NCBI GenBank assembly: GCA_020859875.1
Contig: JAJBVJ010000163.1
Coordinates: 1-20,244, forward strand
DNA: 20,244 bases
Direction of reading: 5' to 3'
Source of the DNA: Rikenellaceae bacterium
GTDB lineage: Bacteria; Bacteroidota; Bacteroidia; Bacteroidales; Rikenellaceae
The notes under the pieces are model-generated. The model was given only the letters and a program-made list of their open reading frames with translations, was not told the DNA's origin and made no database searches. This document shows, one piece after another, positions 1 through 8,594 of the stretch. Both the position numbers and the translations under genes were made by a program. Every line of letters starts with the position of its first letter. The first letter of the stretch is position 1.

Positions 1-1
1 C

Positions 2-1504
2 GATAAGACATTCGGTACCGACTGGTCGATTACGGACAATATAGGTGACTCGATCGACAACCAGCGTTTAGAACAGGCCGGGGGAGCGGGCAACCTTAAG
101 GAAGTAAACCTTTTTACGCTCAACAACCTCGACTATCAAAACAAGTATAAGCCTGTACAGTCGGGATGGCACGACCAGGTGCAGTCGGTATTCGCTTCGA
201 TCGAGGCCGGGTGGAGATCGATGCTCTACCTCACCGTAACGGGCCGCAACGAGTGGCCGTCGCAGCTGGCATATTCCAAAACTTCCTCTTTCTTTTATCC
301 TTCGGTGGGTTTGTCGGCAGTGGTTTCGAATATGGCAGAAATGCCCGAATGGATAACGTTCCTGAAGGTACGCGGATCCTATTCGCAGGTAGCTTCGGCC
401 TTTGCCCGCTACCTCTCCAATCCGGGATTCGTATTCGACTCGCAGACTTACGGCTGGGCTGACCCGACTACCTATCCCGCACGCACATTGAAGCCGGAAG
501 AGACCCGGTCGTGGGAGTTGGGAGTCGATGCTCGCTTTATCGGCCATTTGAGGCTAAACGCCACTTTCTACCGCTCCAATACTTATAATCAGACCATATT
601 CGCTCCGCTTCCCTCCTCTTCGGGTTATAGCCAGGTTGTCGTCCAGGCGGGCAATGTTCAGAACCAGGGACTCGAACTGGCGCTGGGATACAGCAACCGA
701 TGGGGCGGCTTCTTCTGGGACACGGGATATACCTATACCTTCAACCAGAACAAGATAAAGCGCCTTGCCAGCGGCACGACCAATCCCGTAACAGGGGAGG
801 TGCTCACCGACTGGGAGATACAGAAAAGCTGGCTCGGTCAGGCGAACGTGGCTCCGCAGGTGATACTGCGCGAGGGCGGGTCGATGAGCGACATATATGT
901 CAACCATGAGCTCAAACGCGATTTGAACGGCTATATATTCGTCGATCCGTCTACGGGCAGCCTCTCGATGGAAGAGACCGAGTTCCGTAAGGTCGGGCGC
1001 CTCTCGCCCCGGTACTCTATGGGATGGAACAACAATTTCGCCTACAAGGGCATACAGCTCGGGGCTGTAATTACGGCACGGATCGGCGGATCGGTCTACT
1101 CGGCCACCCAGGGTATTCTCGATTACTACGGGGCTTCACAGGCGACTGCCGATGCACGCGACCGCGGAGGAGTTCCTATTAATTTCGGGATTATCGATGC
1201 ACAAAGGTACTACTCGACCATCTCGACGGCCGAAGGTGGGCACGGTGCGTACTATCTATACAGCGCCACCAATGTTCGCATACAGGAATTGAGCCTTCAA
1301 TACACCCTGCCCGAAAAATGGTTCCATGACAAGGTAAGGCTCACTCTGGGGGTGGTAGCCAATAATCTCTGGATGATCTACTGCAGGGCCCCGTTCGATC
1401 CCGAATTATCGGCCGCAACCGGTAGTACATATTACCAGGGGGTCGATTATTTTATGCAGCCCAATACCAGGAACATCGGCTTTAACGTCAAACTGCAGTT
1501 TTAA
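2..1504 (+). CDS. SusC-family TonB-linked outer-membrane transporter, C-terminal part (5' end outside window)
   Basis: The reading frame is open from base 2 to the TAA at 1502-1504, giving about 500 residues, roughly the last half of a SusC/RagA protein (usually about 1000 residues). The N-terminal carboxypeptidase-like and plug domains would lie upstream, outside the window. The visible part is rich in alternating aromatic and polar beta-strand sequence (for example GFFWDTGYTYTFNQNK and RYSMGWNNNFAYKG) and ends in NIGFNVKLQF, with the terminal Phe typical of outer-membrane barrels. SusC proteins import oligosaccharides into the periplasm using TonB energy, with SusD as a lid. An SusD gene follows after 18 bases, so the two are co-transcribed. 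No start can be assigned. The family call is firm; the substrate is inferred only from the downstream GH18 enzyme. Confidence 0.93.
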   Translation, partial: DKTFGTDWSITDNIGDSIDNQRLEQAGGAGNLKEVNLFTLNNLDYQNKYKPVQSGWHDQVQSVFASIEAGWRSMLYLTVTGRNEWPSQLAYSKTSSFFYPSVGLSAVVSNMAEMPEWITFLKVRGSYSQVASAFARYLSNPGFVFDSQTYGWADPTTYPARTLKPEETRSWELGVDARFIGHLRLNATFYRSNTYNQTIFAPLPSSSGYSQVVVQAGNVQNQGLELALGYSNRWGGFFWDTGYTYTFNQNKIKRLASGTTNPVTGEVLTDWEIQKSWLGQANVAPQVILREGGSMSDIYVNHELKRDLNGYIFVDPSTGSLSMEETEFRKVGRLSPRYSMGWNNNFAYKGIQLGAVITARIGGSVYSATQGILDYYGASQATADARDRGGVPINFGIIDAQRYYSTISTAEGGHGAYYLYSATNVRIQELSLQYTLPEKWFHDKVRLTLGVVANNLWMIYCRAPFDPELSAATGSTYYQGVDYFMQPNTRNIGFNVKLQF

Positions 1505-1522
1505 CGAAAACGAGAAGAGACT

Positions 1523-3055
1523 ATGAAAAATATAGTAAAATTAACCTGTCTGTTCGTAGCAGGGTGGTGGATGGCGGGTTGTACGGCAAATTACGAGAAG
1601 TACAACACGGAGCCATACGTCACTTACGACCCGAGCATCCCGGCCCTTTTGAAGACGATGATGGAGAGGATGATGTACGTCCAGCAGAATAACTCCCAGA
1701 TGGTAGATCAGATGGTGGGTACCCTCGGGGGATATTTTACCCTTTCCAACCGGTGGGGCGGCCAGAATTTCGATACCTTCAATGCGTCGGACGAATGGAA
1801 TGCCATCCCGTACAATGAGATGTTCGAGGGGATATATTCCAATTATTTCAGGATCGAGGAGGCTACCAATGCTTCCGGCCACTACTGGGCTATGGCCCGG
1901 CTCCTTCGGGGTGCGGTTATGATGCGCGTTGCGGATTGTTACGGCCCCATTCCATACAGCCAGGTTTCCAAAGGGGAATTTTATGTGGAATATGACCCTC
2001 TCGAAGAAGTCTACTTGGCTATTTTGGACGACCTGTCGTATGCCGCTACCGTACTTTATACCTATTCGCAAGATTACCCGGCACTCTTCCCCCTGAGCGG
2101 CAACGACGATATTTTCGACGGAAACTATGCCGCATGGGCACGGCTGGCCAATTCCCTTTCCCTGCGGGTAGCCGTCCGTACGGACAACCGGCAGGCGGGT
2201 GAGAGTGCGGCAGTCCACCCGGCAGGACTTATAACCGCAAACAGCCATAATGCGACGGTCGATCCCAAAGCGCAGGGGAATCCTTACCAGCTGGCTTCAG
2301 CCTCGTGGGGCGATCTGAGGGTAAACTCATCGATAGTCGACTATATGCTGGGTTACGGCGACCCGCGGTGTGAAGAATACTTTATGAATTCGACCTTTAA
2401 CGGCTATACGGGCCAGATGATCGGGATGCGTTCCGGGACGGCGGGATTCGAAAAGAGCGATGTTGCAGGGTATTCCATGCCTAACCTCCAGTCGGGAAGC
2501 CACCTGCCTCTTTTCCTTGCGGCAGAAACGAGTTTCCTGCTTGCCGAGGCCTGTCTGAAGGGGTGGAATGTGCCGGGCACGGCGCAATCCAATTATGAAG
2601 ACGGGGTGCGTCTTTCGCTCGAACAGTACGGTATCACGGGTAGCGCCATTACCGACTACCTTGCCGACGATACGAGCACTCCGAACAACCATTCGGGCGA
2701 TCCCCGGGGTTCCCTTTACAATTATACGCGGTCGACCGATATAACAGTGAAATGGGACGATACAGACGGTGACCAAAAGAACCTCGAGCGCATTATTACC
2801 CAGAAATGGATAGCCAATTATCCTATGGGGCTCGAGGCGTGGGCCGAGTTCCGGCGCACGGGTTATCCGGAACTGGCGCCGACGATCGACAACCTGAGCG
2901 AAGGCGTGATAACCAATACGGCCCGCGGACTTCGCCGGCTTCGCTATCCTTACACGGAGCGCAATCTCAACAGGGCCAATTACGATAAGGCCTTAGCTCT
3001 GCTCGGCGGGACGGACAATGAATCGGTTGAGCTGTTCTGGGCAAAGAAAAACTGA
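1523..3055 (+). CDS. SusD/RagB-family surface glycan-binding lipoprotein
   Basis: This 510-residue protein begins with a lipoprotein signal peptide whose lipobox is MAGC (Cys20), so it should be lipid-anchored and probably surface exposed. The segment after the Cys (YEKYNTEPY) is the usual start of the SusD_2/SusD-like subfamily. Helical TPR-like stretches follow (LLRGAVMMRVADCYGPIPYSQ; FLAAETSFLLAEACLKGW). The tail EAWAEFRRTGYPEL matches the SusD signature region near the C-terminus. SusD proteins bind the target glycan and cap the SusC barrel. The gene sits 18 bases after susC and 25 bases before the GH18 gene, consistent with one operon. Length and ends look intact. The glycan specificity cannot be read from the sequence; context suggests a GlcNAc-containing host glycan. 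Confidence 0.93.
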   Translation: MKNIVKLTCLFVAGWWMAGCTANYEKYNTEPYVTYDPSIPALLKTMMERMMYVQQNNSQMVDQMVGTLGGYFTLSNRWGGQNFDTFNASDEWNAIPYNEMFEGIYSNYFRIEEATNASGHYWAMARLLRGAVMMRVADCYGPIPYSQVSKGEFYVEYDPLEEVYLAILDDLSYAATVLYTYSQDYPALFPLSGNDDIFDGNYAAWARLANSLSLRVAVRTDNRQAGESAAVHPAGLITANSHNATVDPKAQGNPYQLASASWGDLRVNSSIVDYMLGYGDPRCEEYFMNSTFNGYTGQMIGMRSGTAGFEKSDVAGYSMPNLQSGSHLPLFLAAETSFLLAEACLKGWNVPGTAQSNYEDGVRLSLEQYGITGSAITDYLADDTSTPNNHSGDPRGSLYNYTRSTDITVKWDDTDGDQKNLERIITQKWIANYPMGLEAWAEFRRTGYPELAPTIDNLSEGVITNTARGLRRLRYPYTERNLNRANYDKALALLGGTDNESVELFWAKKN

Positions 3056-3080
3056 CAATTAAAAATCCAAATTAAGGGAC

Positions 3081-4202
3081 ATGAAGTATAACAGAAAAAT
3101 ATGGATCTTGGCCGGTATCCTGGTTTTCGCGGCGGCTCTTTCCGCCTGCAGCGATTGGACAGATCCCCATGCCAAAAAGACGGTGGATTACGACAATACC
3201 GAGACCAACAAATCGGAAGAATATTACCGGGCCTTGCGGGAATATAAGAAAAGCGACCACTCGCTCTCTTTCGGTTGGTTCAGCAGCTGGGGAGAAGGCG
3301 GAGTTTCCACCTCGAATATGCTCGCCGGCCTTCCGGACAGTATGGATATGGTGTCGATATGGTCTAATGGAACGGCTCTTTCTCAGAGTAAAATAGACGA
3401 CCTGCGGTTGGTACAAGAGAAAAAAGGAACTAAAGTTCTCATTTGTACTTTTATACAGGAGATCGGGAAAGGCTTTACCCCGGATGAATATAATACGGAC
3501 GAGGCTACACGTGAAGCTTTCTGGGGCTGGGTAGATGGAGACGAGTCCGCTATAAAAGCTTCAATGGAGAAATATGCGGGGGCAATAATGGATACTATCA
3601 ATAAATACGGTTATGACGGGTTGGATATTGACTTTGAACCGAATGTAGATGCCTATCCGGGAAAACTGGATGAAAACCGACAATATGTAATTTGGATGAT
3701 CGATATTCTATCGAAATATTTGGGACCCCAATCCAATACGGGTAAAATGCTGGTATTGGACGGAGAATTATATTCGATCGATCCTTCCACCGGTCCATCC
3801 TTCGATTACCTTATCGGCCAGGCTTATTCGGTTTCCGGGGGGACACCATCCCCTAATGCCGGACAGAGCGAAGCAAATATGGAGTCGCGTCTTGCCAGGA
3901 TTGTTACCCATTTTAAGGATTACCTCGGCGAAGAAGAAGTCACTAATAAATTTATCGTTACCGAAAATCTTGAAAGCGCTATAGATTGTCTGAACGGTGG
4001 TTATTATTGGACTACCCGCGACGGTATAAGACAGGATAAGGACGTTTGTCCTTCGTTGGTCGGTATGGCCATGTGGGAACCCGAAAACGGCTACCGCAAA
4101 GGTGGTTTCGGCGGTTTCCGCTTCGATGCGGAAGCTATGAACAACCCGGCATATAAATGGATGCGCCGCGGTATTCAGGCCCAGAATCCCGCCCGGGAAT
4201 AA
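3081..4202 (+). CDS. GH18 endo-beta-N-acetylglucosaminidase-like lipoprotein
   Basis: The 373-residue protein has a lipoprotein signal (lipobox LSAC, Cys23, followed by SDWTD), so it is probably anchored at the cell surface. The GH18 catalytic motif is intact: DGLDIDFE at residues 179-186, with Glu186 as the likely acid/base and Asp184 as the residue that assists the substrate N-acetyl group. Other barrel landmarks are SFGWFSSWG near residue 65 (strand 1), QAY at 247-249 and MAMWEP with Trp332 (strand 8). The short length and single domain fit the EndoF/EndoS-like ENGases of Bacteroidota PULs, which cut between the two core GlcNAc units of N-glycans, better than multi-domain chitinases. It lies between susD and a DUF1735/LamG lipoprotein. 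Bases 3421-3780 are markedly AT-rich compared with the flanking genes. GH18 membership is certain; N-glycan specificity is inferred. Confidence 0.88.
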   Translation: MKYNRKIWILAGILVFAAALSACSDWTDPHAKKTVDYDNTETNKSEEYYRALREYKKSDHSLSFGWFSSWGEGGVSTSNMLAGLPDSMDMVSIWSNGTALSQSKIDDLRLVQEKKGTKVLICTFIQEIGKGFTPDEYNTDEATREAFWGWVDGDESAIKASMEKYAGAIMDTINKYGYDGLDIDFEPNVDAYPGKLDENRQYVIWMIDILSKYLGPQSNTGKMLVLDGELYSIDPSTGPSFDYLIGQAYSVSGGTPSPNAGQSEANMESRLARIVTHFKDYLGEEEVTNKFIVTENLESAIDCLNGGYYWTTRDGIRQDKDVCPSLVGMAMWEPENGYRKGGFGGFRFDAEAMNNPAYKWMRRGIQAQNPARE

Positions 4203-4226
4203 TGCGAATTTTTAACTCAGGTGGAA

Positions 4227-5399
4227 ATGAAAATCATAACAAGAATTACGTCACCTTTCGGCATAATAGCTTTTGCCTTGGCTGCCGCAGGGTGCAACAA
4301 TGCGGATTACAGCGCACTGGGTACGCACGCATTCGTAACGGAAACATCTTCTTCGAGCAGCAAGAAAGTGATGATTACCGAAAACGGTGCAGACGTGGAG
4401 ATAACGGCGGGCCTGAGCGATGCCGTAGCGCAGGAAGTGAAACTGCGCTTTGTGGTCGACCCGTCCTTATTACTTAAGTTTAATGAAGTGCAGAGCGCCA
4501 GCTACATTCCTCTTCCCGAGGAGCTGTATGAGTTCGATCCCGAAGTTACGATCCTGCCGGGACAATATACGGCCGCTCCTACCAAAATACACATCGAGCC
4601 GCTAACGCGGGAATATTTCGGAGAGACTTATGCAATTCCCCTGCGGCTCGAATGCACCAACGGTACCGTTCCAACCACCTCGTCCACTGCGACTTTCGTA
4701 ATAACTACCGAAGCCGTTACCGTTTCTTCGTTCCCGATGTTTAGCGGAGGGCCGAGCCTTATGGCGCAGGGTTTCCCGGAAGTTTTGCCGGAGTTTACGG
4801 TGGAGGTTCGATTCCAAATCAGCAATACTTCTAATCGTAACCGTGCGGTATTTACCAACGGCGGCTCGGTACTTCTTCGCTTTGAAGATCCGCAAAACGA
4901 CACGGATGAACATAAAAAGCACTCTTTGGTTCAGTTCCAGGGCGATGGCTGGTATCTGAACCCCCTATACTCGTTCGAGCCCGATAAATGGCAGCACCTG
5001 GCACTCACTTATGATGGAAATGCGGTCGAACTCTATGTCAATGGAGCTTTTGCCGGCACGAAAGAAGGGTATGCGGCACCCGAATTCAACAATGCCTACT
5101 GGTTCGGCGGCGATGAGGGCGGGGGTCACGGGACGGGTGATTCATGGTGGGCCGGATGCAAGATTATGTGTGCCGAGGCACGGATCTGGTCGGTCGCCCG
5201 AACCGAGGCCCAGATACAGAATAATATGACCACCGTTAGCGCACAGTCGAACGGGCTGGTCGCCTACTGGCGTTTCAACGAAGGGGAAGGAAAAACTTTC
5301 TACGACGTTACGGGCAACGGCCACGATATAGTTACCGAGATGAATTTCGTATGGGTGGATGATATCAAGTCGACGGATGAGGCCACACCCTGGCCGTAA
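4227..5399 (+). CDS. DUF1735 / LamG (concanavalin A-like) domain lipoprotein, putative surface glycan-binding protein
   Basis: I start this gene at ATG 4227 and not at the in-frame GTG at 4221, because ATG 4227 gives a clean lipoprotein signal (MKIITR, hydrophobic core, lipobox AAGC at Cys23); the protein is 390 residues. Residues about 25-155 resemble the DUF1735 domain common in PUL lipoproteins (VEITAGLSDAVAQEVKLRFV, then EVTILPGQYTAAP, then TREYFGETYAIPLRL). Residues about 185-380 form a LamG/pentraxin-like jelly roll (EFTVEVRFQIS, WQHLALTYDGNAVELYVNG, EARIWSVARTEAQIQ, LVAYWRFNEGEGKTFYDVTGNGHD). No catalytic motif is visible, so a binding role is more likely than hydrolysis. It is the last gene of the operon and is followed by a hairpin terminator. 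Similar DUF1735 proteins accompany GH18 enzymes in N-glycan PULs. Confidence 0.85.
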   Translation: MKIITRITSPFGIIAFALAAAGCNNADYSALGTHAFVTETSSSSSKKVMITENGADVEITAGLSDAVAQEVKLRFVVDPSLLLKFNEVQSASYIPLPEELYEFDPEVTILPGQYTAAPTKIHIEPLTREYFGETYAIPLRLECTNGTVPTTSSTATFVITTEAVTVSSFPMFSGGPSLMAQGFPEVLPEFTVEVRFQISNTSNRNRAVFTNGGSVLLRFEDPQNDTDEHKKHSLVQFQGDGWYLNPLYSFEPDKWQHLALTYDGNAVELYVNGAFAGTKEGYAAPEFNNAYWFGGDEGGGHGTGDSWWAGCKIMCAEARIWSVARTEAQIQNNMTTVSAQSNGLVAYWRFNEGEGKTFYDVTGNGHDIVTEMNFVWVDDIKSTDEATPWP

Positions 5400-5420
5400 C
5401 AAAATTTTTAAGGTAGACGA

Positions 5421-5446
5421 CCGGGCGCAAGAATGCTTGCGCCCGG
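5421..5446 (+). terminator. Rho-independent terminator of the PUL operon
   Basis: There is a perfect 11-bp stem, CCGGGCGCAAG / CTTGCGCCCGG, with an AATG loop, followed by TTATTTAC. It begins 22 bases after the stop codon of the last PUL gene. The next genes converge from the minus strand, so the hairpin could also block read-through in that direction, although the minus-side tail is less T-rich. Confidence 0.8.
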
Positions 5447-5472
5447 TTATTTACACATCTGGATTCATGACA

Positions 5473-5504
5473 ACGGCCGGCGATGCACCCATGCCGCCGG
5501 CCGT
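5473..5504. repeat. GC-rich inverted repeat between convergent operons
   Basis: There are two perfect 10-base arms, ACGGCCGGCG (5473-5482) and CGCCGGCCGT (5495-5504), around a 12-base loop. Neither side has a T-tract, so it does not look like a standard intrinsic terminator. It lies between the PUL terminator and the 3' end of the ABC exporter operon. It might end or protect the 3' end of the minus-strand transcript, or be a protein-binding or REP-like element. Confidence 0.6.
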
Positions 5505-5604
5505 ATTACAAAGATCGATAACCATTATTAATCTCAAGACATTGGGAAGCGCATTTTTTGATGCTTCTATATGGGTTTCCAATTATCATGTAATCCCCTT
5601 GTTG

Positions 5605-6720
5605 TCACGAACTTTTCCGGTAGCTTACCACGGCCCAGATATTCGAGAATAACGCGAAGGCGACCAGGGCGATGTAGTCCGTCCAGAGGTTTGCAATTGT
5701 GCTCGCCTTGAAGAATATGCTGCGCATTATCTGGATAAAATAGCGAAGAGGATTCAGGAGGGTGAGCTTCTGGGCCCAGTCGGGCATACTGCTGACAGGG
5801 GTGAAAAGGCCGCTCATCAGGATAAAGATTATCATAAAGAAGAACATGACGAACATCGCCTGCTGCATCGTGGAAGAGTAGTTCGAAATCACTATCCCGA
5901 ATCCCGAAAGCGCTACCACGTAAATGGCGAACCCCACATAAACCGAGAGCAGGCTCCCCGCCGGGACGATACCGTAAACCAGCCATGCGATCACAAGGCT
6001 CAGCGAGATCACAATCAAACCCATGATCCAGAAGGGTATGAGTTTAGCCAGGATGAAAGTGGTTTTAGGGATCGGGGTAACATTTATTTGCTCGATCGTA
6101 CCCGCCTCTTTCTCCATAACGATGTTGAGCGCGGGAAGGAAGCCACAGATCAGGGTAGCGAGCATCACCATAAAAGCCGGTACCATGAACTTCTTATAGT
6201 CCATCGTCGGGTTGTACCGAATATTGGGGATTACGTCCAGCTGCGGTGTGCGGATATCGACGGTAGCGGTGCGGCCGGATTCGGCGGCCAGTTCGCGGGC
6301 AAAATCGGCTGTGATCTGGGAAAGATATCCGCTTCCCAGGGATCCCTTTGTCCCGTTGACAGTATTTGCAGAGATCAGAACTTCGGAGATGCCCGATTTT
6401 TTAAGGTCGCGTTCGAAATTATGGGGTATTTCCAGTATTACGTCGGCATCTCCTATCTCGATCTGCTGCATGGCCTCTTCATAGGAACCCGCATTGCCGG
6501 CCATGATGAAATAATCCGAGGAGGTCGCTTTTTCGACCAGTCGGTTGGAATAGGTCGTATGATCCTGGTCGACTACCACGAGGTTGACGTTTTTGGTGGT
6601 CATATCTGCCGCCCAGGGCATTACCAACAGCATCAAAACTGGCATGAAGAATACCAGCCGAGGGAGGATCGGATTGCGGATGAACTGCTTGAATTCTTTT
6701 TCCAGTAAATATTTGAGCAT
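5605..6720 (-). CDS. ABC-2 type exporter permease (YbhR-like)
   Basis: This 371-residue integral membrane protein has the classic ABC-2 layout: one membrane segment near the N-terminus (about residues 21-38), a large extracytoplasmic domain (about 40-175), then about five membrane segments. The coupling region after the second segment reads MEKEAGTIEQINVTP, the E-K-E-x-GT-x-E signature of this permease family. It ends with a hydrophobic helix and a short basic tail (YRKSS). It is the last gene of the efflux operon, two bases after a paralogous permease; the two would form the heterodimeric membrane part. The E. coli counterpart is ybhR, linked to drug and Na+ export. The substrate here is unknown. 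Confidence 0.9.
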   Translation of the reverse strand: MLKYLLEKEFKQFIRNPILPRLVFFMPVLMLLVMPWAADMTTKNVNLVVVDQDHTTYSNRLVEKATSSDYFIMAGNAGSYEEAMQQIEIGDADVILEIPHNFERDLKKSGISEVLISANTVNGTKGSLGSGYLSQITADFARELAAESGRTATVDIRTPQLDVIPNIRYNPTMDYKKFMVPAFMVMLATLICGFLPALNIVMEKEAGTIEQINVTPIPKTTFILAKLIPFWIMGLIVISLSLVIAWLVYGIVPAGSLLSVYVGFAIYVVALSGFGIVISNYSSTMQQAMFVMFFFMIIFILMSGLFTPVSSMPDWAQKLTLLNPLRYFIQIMRSIFFKASTIANLWTDYIALVAFALFSNIWAVVSYRKSS

Positions 6721-6722
6721 GG

Positions 6723-7838
6723 CTATTCGAGTCTGTTCTTAAATAGTTTCAGGCTGACGGTTATAAGCACCGCCCCCATTATACAAAGTATCAGCAGTTC
6801 TTTTGCAAAATATTCCAACGGGAGCCCTTCGATCATTATCTTCTTGATCCCGGTGATATACCACCGCGCCGGGATTATAGTCGAGAGCCATTGCAGGATC
6901 GCGGGCATATTCTCGATAGGAAATATCATGCCCGAGAGAACCATCACCGGCATCATAAGGCCCATCGCCGAAGCGAGCATGGCACCGACCTGGTTGTCGA
7001 CAAGAGACGAAATCGTAATCCCCAGTGCGAGTGCTACGAAAATATAGACCAGCGAGAGGATCATTATCCAGAAGATGCTTCCAGCCATCGGGACCCCCAA
7101 CACGAAAACAGCAAGTACGAGGATAGTGATCACGTTTACGATTGAGAGGCAGAAATAGGGGACTACTTTTGCCAGTATTATCCCGATCGGACGCATGGGC
7201 GACACCAGCAATACCTCCATGGTACCCCTCTCCTTCTCGCGGACGATCGAGATTGAGGTCATCATCGCGCATATAAGTATCAGGATAAGACCCATAACCC
7301 CGGGAACGAAGTTGTAGGAGCTTTTCATCTGGGGATTGTACAAGAGCTTAACCTGGGGTATTATTGTGAAGGAGCCGGTGCGGGAGGGGAGGGTAGATGT
7401 CATTTCGCTCTGGAATTGCGAAAGGACACTTGTGGCGTAATTCTGCATCAGGGATGCCGTATTGGGTTCGCTGCCGTCTACGATCAGCTGTACGGCCCCG
7501 CTGCCGGTATGCATCAGGTTGTTCTGGAAATCCTGTTCGAAAACCACCACCAGGTCGGCCTCGTTATTGCGGTATATTTCGTCGCTCTGGTCTCGGGACT
7601 TTACGATACTGACGATTTCGAAATACCGGTTCGAGGCGAATCGCTCCGTGATCCGGCGCGTCATTTCATCCTGGGACGGGGCATAAACACCCAACCTGAC
7701 ATTATTTACCTCGGTGGTGATTGCAAATCCGAAGAGGATGATAAGTACGACGGGCATGGCCAGCAGGATCAGCATTGTCCGCCGGTCGCGGAAAATATGA
7801 TAGAACTCCTTTTGAACGAACGCGAAAAATTGTTTCAT
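6723..7838 (-). CDS. ABC-2 type exporter permease (YbhS-like)
   Basis: This second ABC-2 permease is also 371 residues and has the same architecture as its downstream neighbour: an N-terminal amphipathic stretch (KEFYHIFRDRRT), a first membrane helix at about residues 22-41, an extracytoplasmic domain and C-terminal membrane helices. The coupling motif is VREKERGTMEVLLVSP. The region MVLSGMIFPIENMPAILQWL matches the conserved loop before the last helices of the YhhJ/YbhS group. The start is three bases after the stop of the ATPase gene, and the gene is followed two bases later by the YbhR-like permease. The pair was probably produced by an old duplication and now works as a heterodimer. Family assignment is firm; substrate is unknown. 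Confidence 0.9.
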   Translation of the reverse strand: MKQFFAFVQKEFYHIFRDRRTMLILLAMPVVLIILFGFAITTEVNNVRLGVYAPSQDEMTRRITERFASNRYFEIVSIVKSRDQSDEIYRNNEADLVVVFEQDFQNNLMHTGSGAVQLIVDGSEPNTASLMQNYATSVLSQFQSEMTSTLPSRTGSFTIIPQVKLLYNPQMKSSYNFVPGVMGLILILICAMMTSISIVREKERGTMEVLLVSPMRPIGIILAKVVPYFCLSIVNVITILVLAVFVLGVPMAGSIFWIMILSLVYIFVALALGITISSLVDNQVGAMLASAMGLMMPVMVLSGMIFPIENMPAILQWLSTIIPARWYITGIKKIMIEGLPLEYFAKELLILCIMGAVLITVSLKLFKNRLE

Positions 7839-7841
7839 GGC

Positions 7842-8594
7842 TTAATCTCCCGTCCGCTGGGCTTTACGAGCCAGTTTTGTAAATACTTCGTCCATGCTGT
7901 CGGCGCAATATTGTTTTTTCAGGTTGGAAGGGCTGTCGAGGGCATCGATGCGCCCGTCAACCATGATCGAAACGCGGTTGCAGTATTCGGCCTCGTCCAT
8001 GTAATGGGTCGTGACGAAAACCGTGATGCCATCCTCGGCAGCGTCGTAGATCAACTCCCAGAATTTACGCCGGGTGGCCGGATCGACACCGCCGGTGGGT
8101 TCGTCGAGGAAGACAATTTTGGGATGGTGGAAAATTGCCAGCGAGAAGGCGAGTTTTTGTTTCCATCCGAGCGGCAGCGCTTTGACAAGTGTATCTCTTT
8201 CCTGGGTGAAGTCGAGCGATTCTAGCATTCGGTCGGTTCCTTCGGCAATTTGTTTGTCGTTCATCCCGTAAATACCACCGAAAAGCCGTATATTCTCCCA
8301 AACCTTGAGGTCTTCATACAGCGAGAATTTCTGGCTCATGTAACCTATGTTTTTCTTGATGTCTTCACTCTGGGTATAGACATCGAAACCGGCGACGGTG
8401 CCCTTGCCCGAAGTGGGTTTGCTCAGGCCGCAAAGCATGCGCATGGCCGTAGTCTTACCGGCTCCGTTGGCACCCAGGAAGCCGAAGATCTCCCCCTGGG
8501 CAACGTCGAACGATATGTGGTCGACAGCGGTGAAATCCCCGAACTTTTTTGTGAGCTTGTCGGTATGTATAACGATGTTGTTCTCCATGTTCAT
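7842..8594 (-). CDS. ABC exporter ATPase, equivalent to the C-terminal half of YbhF (non-canonical signature motif)
   Basis: This 250-residue nucleotide-binding protein has Walker A at residues 41-48 (GANGAGKT), Q-loop Gln88, Walker B with Asp164-Glu165 (FLDEPTGGVDP) and switch His197 (TTHYMDEAEYC), all canonical. The signature loop is not LSGGQ but ALPLGWKQKLA (139-149). As I recall it, the second ATPase of E. coli YbhF has nearly the same sequence there (ELPLGFKQRLA), so this is a family trait and not damage. The start codon overlaps the stop of the preceding ATPase gene by four bases (ATGA), suggesting translational coupling and equal amounts. It would pair with that ATPase as a heterodimer below the two permeases. 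Confidence 0.92.
   Translation of the reverse strand: MNMENNIVIHTDKLTKKFGDFTAVDHISFDVAQGEIFGFLGANGAGKTTAMRMLCGLSKPTSGKGTVAGFDVYTQSEDIKKNIGYMSQKFSLYEDLKVWENIRLFGGIYGMNDKQIAEGTDRMLESLDFTQERDTLVKALPLGWKQKLAFSLAIFHHPKIVFLDEPTGGVDPATRRKFWELIYDAAEDGITVFVTTHYMDEAEYCNRVSIMVDGRIDALDSPSNLKKQYCADSMDEVFTKLARKAQRTGD

Noticed and set aside
4221..4226. GTG start for the DUF1735/LamG lipoprotein
   Set aside because: ATG 4227 gives a better signal peptide with a Lys at position 2; the GTG adds only two residues including an acidic one.
7416..8225. Long plus-strand open frame (269 codons) opposite the permease and ATPase genes
   Set aside because: It spans two real genes on the other strand and shows no domain of its own.
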